Part shown: positions 45,773 through 52,310 of the stretch, piece after piece | How positions within the stretch are numbered: the stretch's first letter is position 1 | How the letters are laid out: each line of letters begins with the position of its first letter | Position numbers and translations under genes: made by a program | DNA from: Usnea hakonensis | Lineage: Eukaryota; Ascomycota; Lecanoromycetes; Lecanorales; Parmeliaceae | Assembly: GCA_013423325.1 (NCBI GenBank) | Contig: BLJB01000323.1 | Coordinates: 1 to 52,310, forward strand | Length of the DNA: 52,310 bases | Direction of reading: 5' to 3' | The notes under the pieces: model-generated | Databases searched by the model: none | The model's input: only the letters and a program-made list of their open reading frames with translations | Told to the model about the DNA's origin: nothing

Positions 45773-46654
45773 ATGCAAACACTCACTCCCTCTGTATGTT
45801 GTACATCATCCCTACCAATAATGCTATCCCCACTCACCCTCCTTCTATTTCTCTCCACCGCCCTCCTCGTCACCACAACCACGACCACCCAACCTTCCCC
45901 CCCACCCTTCCACACCGCCACCCTCCACTACCTCCCCGTTCACCCCTCTCCCACCCGATCATCAACCCCCCACCCTCTCGCCATCCTCACCTACTCCCCC
46001 CGCACCCCTCACCTCTCATCCCTAACATCCTTCACCCCACCCCCAAATAGCACTTCCGACCCGACCGCCCTAACAAGCGTAGTCGTCTACCTCGACCGCG
46101 ATGATCCCAACGGGCAGAGCTACAGGAGCAGCGTGACGGCGACACACGGTTTCCATTCGCCATGTCAGGGCCGGTTTAGAATAGTGCTGGATACGAAGGG
46201 TCGTGTTGTGGGGGCGAGTTGGCGCTCTTGGGTATCGAGTGATGATGACGATGGTGATGCGGGGGGTAAGAAGAAGGCAAAAGGGAAAGGGAACGCTGAT
46301 GAGAGGAGTGGTGGGAGGGGGGATTTCGATATCCTGAGCACGAAGCCGGCGCCTAAGGTCATGTTTGATAAAGCGGTTAAGGGGAAAGGGGTATCTAAGG
46401 GAGCGGGTGCCGGGGTGGGGGGGAAAGAGGGCGAGGAAGGGGAAGAGGTGGTTGAGAAGACGCTGTTGCAGAAGTGAGTTGTTTTCCATTATCCTCCATC
46501 CTCCTCCTTTTATTAAAGTTGTTTCTCTCCCTGGGATGTTTTCATATACCTCCTATGGAATATCGATCGACTGACAGCCGATATTGCAACCAGGTATTGG
46601 TGGGTTCTCATCGGGGTAGCCGTGCTGGCTATGACGGGCGGGTCGGACAAGTGA
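45773..46654 (+). CDS. EMC10: ER membrane protein complex subunit 10-like protein
   Basis: Exons 45773-46473 and 46594-46654 around a 120-nt intron; 253 aa. A hydrophobic signal follows an in-frame Met at residue 17 (MLSPLTLLLFLSTALLV), so translation may begin there (45821). The luminal domain has the beta-rich EMC10 pattern: TATLHYLPV, LTSVVVYLDRDDPNGQSYRSSV, GFHSPCQGRFRIVLDTKGRVVGASW, then KPAPKVMFDKAV. The short last exon supplies the only C-terminal helix, KYWWVLIGVAVLAMTGGSDK. In the EMC this subunit sits on the luminal side and helps insert membrane proteins. A Gly/Lys/Glu-rich linker of about 70 residues precedes the helix. The first 200 coding bases are C-rich and the linker G-rich, giving an abrupt strand-composition switch. 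Confidence 0.85.
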
Positions 46655-47074
46655 TGTATTATAACTACTTGACATTGTAGGGAGGAGAAAAAATGGGATT
46701 TATTACTTCCAATAACAACACAGCAAATCTTCCATACGCACCCACATGAACGCCCGCCTCTTAGCGAATCCATCAACCCATCCAGAGCACTCAACTCAAC
46801 TCCACACACCACACACTATCTGCGCGTGCGGAAAAATGCCCAGAGGACGCCGCATAAAAAAACCGCTCTGCTATTTTCGGACGCGAAATCTGCGTCCGTG
46901 CTGTGATAGGATTGATATGACGGTGTGATTTGGACACTGTGGTTTGTTCATGATGGAGGGTCTTGCCTGCGATTGAGGATGGGTTCTGCCTTTAGGTCCG
47001 TTCACACGGTAGATATGACGCAGTCTGTAGATACGATTCTAGGACTGTGGTAGGTCCGTTCAGAGTCCCAACAA

Positions 47075-47211
47075 ATACAAATTATATTACCATTCAAGAA
47101 CATCATCACTGTATATCTAGCCCTGTGATTTAGCTTTTCCACATACAGATTATAGTACCATTCAAGACCATCATCATCGTATATCTATCCCTAAATCTTG
47201 ACTTTTTCAAC
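47075..47211. repeat. 68-bp imperfect tandem duplication
   Basis: ATACAAATTATATTACCATT... at 47075 and ATACAGATTATAGTACCATT... at 47143 align over about 65 bp, both running through CATTCAAGA(A/C)CATCATCA and GTATATCTA(G/T)CCCT. Differences are scattered substitutions. Confidence 0.9.
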
Positions 47212-47233
47212 CTCCTTGTACCGTCTCCCTATA

Positions 47234-47260
47234 TCCAATCCAATCCAATCCAATCCAATC
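47234..47260. repeat. (TCCAA)5 microsatellite
   Basis: Five TCCAA/CCAAT units immediately after the trehalase stop codon on the minus strand. CCAAT boxes are not expected to act here, so it is read as a simple repeat. Confidence 0.9.
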
Positions 47261-47262
47261 GC

Positions 47263-50200
47263 TCATCTCCTCAACAACCGTTTCACATCAACGCCCCTCC
47301 TCCGATCCAATCCACCAACCGGCAGCACCTGTTCCTCACTCCCAATAATCGCCCACTCCGCCACCGTGGCCCCTGTCGCATTACTAGCATTGCTCGCCTG
47401 ACTACCCTGCACCATCAACGTCGCGTAGCTGCCACTGTACACCGCCGGACTGAGCGTCACATTGGTCGTATTGCTCAAATAAGGCGTGATGAGATTGATC
47501 TGCGTCGCGTTGTATGGCATGCTGATTGGAACGCTGCTTTGACTCGTTGCCGTTATGGCCGAGGTGTCGACCGTGGAGTCGTTGTGGAAGACTACGGTGA
47601 AGTTTGTGGGGGGATTCTGGGCCCAATCGAAGAAGAAACCAGTCACCGGTTGAAAGGCTTGGGTGGCTAGACTGACAGTGATCGATTGGCTAGTGTTTGA
47701 AAGATTTGGTTGCCATTTGGTCGAGGCGGCGCCATCGACTGCTGAAATGGGGAATTGGCCAGGCTGATAATCATCCGGAGATGTGACTGGGAGACATTGG
47801 GCAATATTTCCAGCAACGGCTGTGATGTTGGCAATGTTCCTATTCTGAAGAGTGATGGTGCCGTTGGGTGGGAGCTGGTAGGTGGTTGAGTTGCTATTGC
47901 CAATCTGTACTGGTATTGAAGTATTGGCAAAGGTCTGATTGGCGGTCGCAAAGGGCTCGCTCAGTCGGGTCACTGTGGTGTGTGTCTGATTCGCGATGGC
48001 AGATATAGGCCAGCCTTGCCAATAAAATGTCCGGTACTTGAGATTTGGTATCTGAGGCGGTAGCGATGGGTCGAGATGAAGTGTAAAGTCTGGAGTGAGA
48101 CGCAGACCTAGGTAGCCAAAGACAGTGACCTGGTTCGCGCCCCCATGTCCGGTCAGAAATGGGTAGGCCGGATGGGTGCCGCCATTCAAGGTGTAGTCAT
48201 CAATGAGTTGTTCAGAGAGCTGAAACCAAGGAGCTCGAGCATACGGCTGCTCAGAGTACTGCTGATATGTGTACGAGGAACATCCTGCCTGATCGACCGC
48301 ACTGGCGACGATGCTAAAAATTGCATATGTCATGCCGGGTCCATCCAAGGACTGCTTCCCAGCGTAGAATTCAAGATCGTTCAAAGAGTCTTGCGCCGTG
48401 TAGTTGTTCTGGTAATTTAGAGGAAACGTGTTCAAGACAACATCAGCCTGTTTGACCGCGATACTTCCGTTCATCCCTGTATACTCATCAATGATGCCGG
48501 CTCCGGAGTCTCGAGAGATGAAAACGTTTGCTGCAATGTCTTCGAACGTCGCGTTGGCGCTCATTCCCAACATCTGGCGAAACATGTTCGCATTGCTCAG
48601 TGTGTCTGCGATCAAAGGCATGGTAAAACCTCCATTATCGACACCATTCGCATACTCGTCGGGGTCGGTCATATTTGTCAAGACATAAGACGAGCCGTTC
48701 TTAGTGAGGACCTCGGAGTAAAAAGTGGCTATAGAGTTATAAATAGGAAGTAGAGAGGCGTTGAAGAACTCGGTGTCTCCCGAAGCGACCCAATAATTGG
48801 CAAACTCCTGAGCAATATCACCATTGATGTGGTACTCGTAGTCTATGATTCAATCAGCAGCTATCATGCCTTGGAGCCTTCAAAACTGAATACCGAAGCA
48901 GGGCCCAGTTCCTGTACAGTTCCCGTACCGCCCACTGGTCCAAGAAAAGACAGCAGCATCACTTGAAAAGCTTGTGGTATTCTTCGATGACTGATACGCA
49001 GTCTGCGCATTGGCCCTGGCCTGCCCGTACCTTTCAACGCGATAATTGGCAATCTGCTTGACTGCTTGAGGATGCGACACCGCCAGACCCGGTTGCATCC
49101 AGATTTCGGCATCCCAGAAAACGAGCCCCGCATACGAATCCGAAGTCAAGCCTCCAACGCTGATACTCCAGGTGTCGATTGGCGCATTGCTGGCAATCGA
49201 CAGGGCATTTGCACTTATTGTGTTTTGCAACAAGTAGTAGTTGTTGAGCACAGCAGTGATAGCGGATTCAATAATGTATGTATCGTTCGGCAGGGTACCA
49301 TTCTCCGGAAAAGTGTAATTGTCGACAGAATCCGGTGCTAGAACAACAGCCCATTCTTCCATGTGGGTTGCCAATGACTTTTCGAAACCCGTCTCGATAG
49401 CTTGCATGCAGGCACCTTGAGCCGTCCTCTGGGGGTCCAGAAACCCATCTGAGGTCGCTCCCCCAATATACTTCGTCACTGTTGTTGTTTGACCTGCTTT
49501 CAGAGCAGCATTTACTGCCTGCGCGATGCTCGACTGGTTGACTCCGATGTAAGCCTTGTTGGTCACTACTGCAAGAGATGGAGCGTCAACTTCAGCTGAG
49601 CCTTCCATAGTAGCATAGATGTATGCGGTCACATTGTGGACATTGTATGGCGTCACCGCGGAATAAATTTGAGTTCCCTCCATTCCGCTGCCGGTGAAGT
49701 TTGTTCGAACAGCGCTTGTTCCGTCGAGGACATTGACGATGGAAACATTCGTATCTGCGGACGGTCGGACTTGTAGTTGCACAAATCCTTGATTAACGTA
49801 TAGCTTGTGAGCGAACATGGTGTAAATTATGTTAAATGACGTGCCGCTCGAATTGGCAGGACTCCAGGTGTACGACCAGGTCGAGACACCTTTCTTGGCA
49901 TTCAGAGTGGAGCTGAAGTTCGAGATGGTGCTGTTGTCCACAGTTGCATCGAGATATATGCCCGCACCAAGGTCTACAACTATACCACCCCAGTGGGGCA
50001 CGCCACTAATGACGCTTTCTCCTCCATATTGATTAAGCCACTCGAAATTGGTTCCGTTTGTGGTTGGCTGCTCATCAAAGAAGCCGGCTATTGTAGCAAA
50101 GGTCTGTCTTTCGCCAAAAAGAGGCCAGCCATTGATGTTGTCCCCAGCTACCGGCACATCGACTTCGAAAAAGGGGCCTGCTGCTGCGACATTGATGCCC

Positions 50201-50436
50201 AAGTAGCCATTAGCTATACTCATTCGTGACTGGTAGTGGCCTTGATCCAAATTAGTGGTGCGAACTTGCCATGCAGCATTGTCCCAGGTCACGTTTGCGA
50301 AACGCGTATCATATATAGAACTCGTAATTAAGCTTGTATTTGTTGATTGTGGTGCAGAAATGCTTGCGGCACCACTGTCAAAACCAAAGAGAGAGAAAGC
50401 CAGCGCAGAAAAGACGCAAGAGCGCAAGCAGTGCAT
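47263..50436 (-). CDS. Secreted acid trehalase, glycoside hydrolase family 65
   Basis: Exons 50436-48894 and 48842-47263 around a 51-nt intron; 1040 aa. An in-frame ATG at 50607 would add 57 residues and bury the signal peptide, so 50436 is chosen (MHCLRSCVFSALAFSLFGF, cleavage probably near GAAS). GH65 blocks follow: NGYLGINVAAAGPFFEVD, GGIVVDLGAGIYLDA, ISVGGLTSDSYAGLVFWDAEIWMQPGLA, QTAYQSSKNTTSFSSDAAVFSWTSGRYGNCTGTGPCF, then DYEYHINGDIAQEFANYW after the intron. LTGHGGANQVTVFGYLGLR comes near the end of the barrel. The C-terminal 200 residues form a beta-rich region with many Asn-x-Ser/Thr sites. The expected reaction is hydrolysis of external trehalose to two glucoses at the cell wall or vacuole. 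A short dibasic tail ends the protein. Confidence 0.93.
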
Positions 50437-50788
50437 GATGTCGATTGGCGGTTTAGTACAACAGTAAGATTCCGAGTATTCACATTGATTCAGAGGTAAA
50501 GCACTTGAGAAAATTGCACCGAGAGAGCATGTCTGTACATTGTGAGGAGCGCGAAAGATTATGTAAAGCAGACGTTGAAAGCATTGCCCCCAAAGTACGG
50601 TCGGCATGACGCCGGCTAAATCACGAGGTCCTCCGGAGCTCTTTCCAAGCTTGAGCCTTCGGCTTGACGTCGTCGCTGCCTTGAAAAGGCAGGTGGAGAG
50701 GATTCAGACGCGAAAACGGCACGAAAACGCGGGAAATTTTCTCCCGCCATAGGGTGGACGACGGCTGGCTATATGACAATATCAAAAC
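50437..50788. other. Trehalase promoter region and edge of the AT-rich element
   Basis: 352 bp upstream of the trehalase start. GC content is normal until about 50775, where it drops sharply at a poly-T run. No gene is seen. Confidence 0.55.
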
Positions 50789-50811
50789 TTTTTTTTTTTT
50801 TTTTTTTTTTT
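50789..50811. repeat. Poly-T tract (23 nt) at the transposon boundary
   Basis: An uninterrupted T run separating normal-GC DNA from the AT-rich transposon sequence. It may mark the element end or be a pre-existing A/T insertion target. Confidence 0.9.
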
Positions 50812-52310
50812 CGTATTTACTCCACTATCAATTCAATCTACTATTAATATAATCTATCTATCTTTTTCGTACGAATTATAATGCCTAGTAGAGGTAGTTA
50901 TAGAGGTAGTTATTACTCTAAAGGGCTAGAAGACTATAAGGACGATATCCTTTATTAAGTCTCTAACTAGTAGAAATACTATAAGATTATTATTTAGCTT
51001 ACTAATAATAAAGACCTAGTTATTTACCCTCGTACGCTATAACGTTACTTTAGAAAGTAGGATATCTCTTATAGAGACTTTATAAAGGATATAGAAGAAC
51101 TACGATAATATATTTATATTCTATTTTATCGAGCTAGGGCTTTAAATAAAGAGATATTATAATAGCTTTAAATTAATAGCTTTACTATTATTACTACTAG
51201 TCTTATATAAATTAGGAAAGAGCTTAGATATAAATAGTTAGAGATAAATTAGGAGGCTAGAGATTATATAGATAAAGTTATATAAGGACTTATTAAAAAA
51301 GAGGCTAGGAAGGGCGTAATATAGAACCTTAAAAAAGAAATATTAGTAGAGTATTTTAGGAAGCTTAGATATCTAGTAATTAGATACTCTTTATATAAGA
51401 CTTTTCTATTTAGATTTACTAACTTCTCTTAGAGATCGTCTTTTTACTATATACTATATACTCTTTTCTAATATTATTAATTAATAACTTTAAGATCTCT
51501 AATATATATAAGGTAAATATATTATCTCTAATCTAAATCTTATCTAGTTTATCGACGGTTATAATAAGCTATAGGATTTTAATATTAAAATCTATACTAG
51601 AATTAATATCTACTTTTGATATATATCCTAGTATATAATAAGGATTTTAAATCGTATAGCTATTAGTACTCTATATAGTTATCTTAATACGATCTCCTCT
51701 TCTACTCTTAATTAATAGCCTTAATTTATATAATCCGATTATAGTATCGAGATTATTCTAATAGCTTAAGTATATCTTACTCTTTAATAAGTAAAAGACC
51801 TATAAATAACGTTTAGGGAATATTATATATACGGGATAAATACCGCTAATTAATAAATTAAATTATAGTAGGCCTAATTAACTAAGTCTTTTTTTAGAAA
51901 ATAGATTAACTTCTTTTATACGTTTAGGGATTCTAACTTCTTTTCTAAAGATTCGCTTTTAGACTAGATTATAATCCTTACTATCTATCTACCTATAATT
52001 TATACGAAGGTTATATAGTTTATTAATAAGTAGAATATATATAATATATATTAATAATTAAATTATTCGAAATTAATATAGAGGAAATTATTAGTTCTAT
52101 TCTATTATCCTAAAGAAGGGATTAATAACTATAGACTTAATCTAGATTAGCTAACCCTTACTCGTCTATATTAAGATATAAAAGATTATAGTAAGTCTTT
52201 CTACTTTATATAAAGTACCTTTTCTTTATTTAAAATATTTAAATACCTCTATTCTTATATATAGTATATATTCTAAATATCTCTATCTTTATATAGGGAT
52301 TTAATATATA
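50812..52310 (+). mobile_element. RIP-degraded transposon encoding an integrase-type transposase
   Basis: From 50881 (ATG CCT AGT AGA GGT) a plus-strand frame stays protein-like to about 51435, with about sixteen TAA/TAG codons and no TGA. That is the signature of CAA/CAG (Gln) and TGG changed by RIP. Its N-terminal part has a helix-turn-helix pattern ending PRTLQRYFRK (50974-51063). A second frame, 51548-52030, shows the integrase core: FIDGYNKL ... IKIYTRINIY (first catalytic Asp near 51554), then YGINTANQQIK near 51830 and SKDSLLDQIIILTIYLPII. The block expected to read IESWW is now IKL followed by two stops, so the catalytic Glu is lost. Fungal genomes carry many such integrase-core elements. 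The copy is inactive and runs to or past the window edge. No terminal repeat is seen. Confidence 0.88.

Larger units (their letters stand above)
46655..47262. other. Convergent 3' region with imperfect tandem repeats
   Basis: Between the stops of EMC10 and acid trehalase. Contains two copies of TAGGTCCGTTCA (about 46993 and 47050), a 68-bp imperfect duplication and a TCCAA microsatellite, listed separately. No gene is visible. Confidence 0.6.

Noticed and set aside
47234..47260. CCAAT-box array
   Set aside because: It lies directly 3' of a stop codon between convergent genes, so a microsatellite is the simpler reading.
50437..50607. Longer N-terminus for acid trehalase
   Set aside because: It would place 57 residues before a clear signal peptide, inconsistent with secretion.
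50881..52310. Active transposase gene
   Set aside because: Both frames contain many TAA/TAG codons and the catalytic Glu position is changed; the copy is dead.

Overview
The window looks like nuclear DNA of a filamentous ascomycete (Pezizomycotina). The genes have short introns, mostly 41-200 nt, with GT-AG ends and CTAAC/CTGAC-type branch sites. The gene set is fungal: Utp21, a Vip1/Asp1-type kinase, EMC10, acid trehalase, a Rog1-like lipase and a NACHT-type STAND protein. The right end holds a transposon whose decay pattern (CAA/CAG to TAA/TAG, TGG to TAG, GAA to AAA) is that of repeat-induced point mutation (RIP). I cannot name the species or class with confidence.

Layout, left half. Bases 1-1113 (minus): 3'-truncated protein with four SANT/Myb-like domains. 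3924-5299 (plus): SRA-YDG methyl-DNA-binding protein. 5954-7234 (plus): low-complexity protein of unknown function. 8955-10360 (plus): aquaporin with a long tail. 10942-12576 (minus) and 13005-14549 (plus): a divergent pair, an AMP-forming acyl-CoA-ligase-type enzyme and a carrier-condensation (T-C) protein, together resembling a split nonribosomal peptide synthetase. 15409-15900: a non-autonomous inverted-repeat element. 16642-19027 (plus): large fungal membrane protein. 20034-21261 (minus): inositol-monophosphatase-family enzyme. 22113-23018 (minus): membrane protein with either an unrecognised intron or a 10-bp duplication frameshift. 23794-25928 (plus): a broken NACHT protein.

Layout, right half. 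This is a conserved housekeeping block: DUF676 lipase (27400-30851, minus), diacylglycerol/sphingoid lipid kinase (31298-32719, minus), single-pass membrane protein (33109-33894, plus), XPG/Asteroid-type nuclease (34120-36279, plus), Utp21 (36636-39815, minus), inositol pyrophosphate kinase/phosphatase (40324-45388, plus), EMC10 (45773-46654, plus) and secreted acid trehalase (47263-50436, minus). From about 50789 to the end the DNA is very AT-rich and is a RIP-degraded integrase-type transposon.

Themes. Several gene pairs share short divergent promoters (12577-13004, 32720-33108, 39816-40323). An exact 12-mer, TACTTTACTCTA, occurs in two of these and upstream of the inositol-phosphatase gene. 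The least ordinary biology is the ligase/T-C pair and the coexistence of a methyl-DNA reader with RIP-mutated DNA. Gene models were built by hand from splice signals, reading-frame phase and protein-family motifs, so exon ends are predictions.
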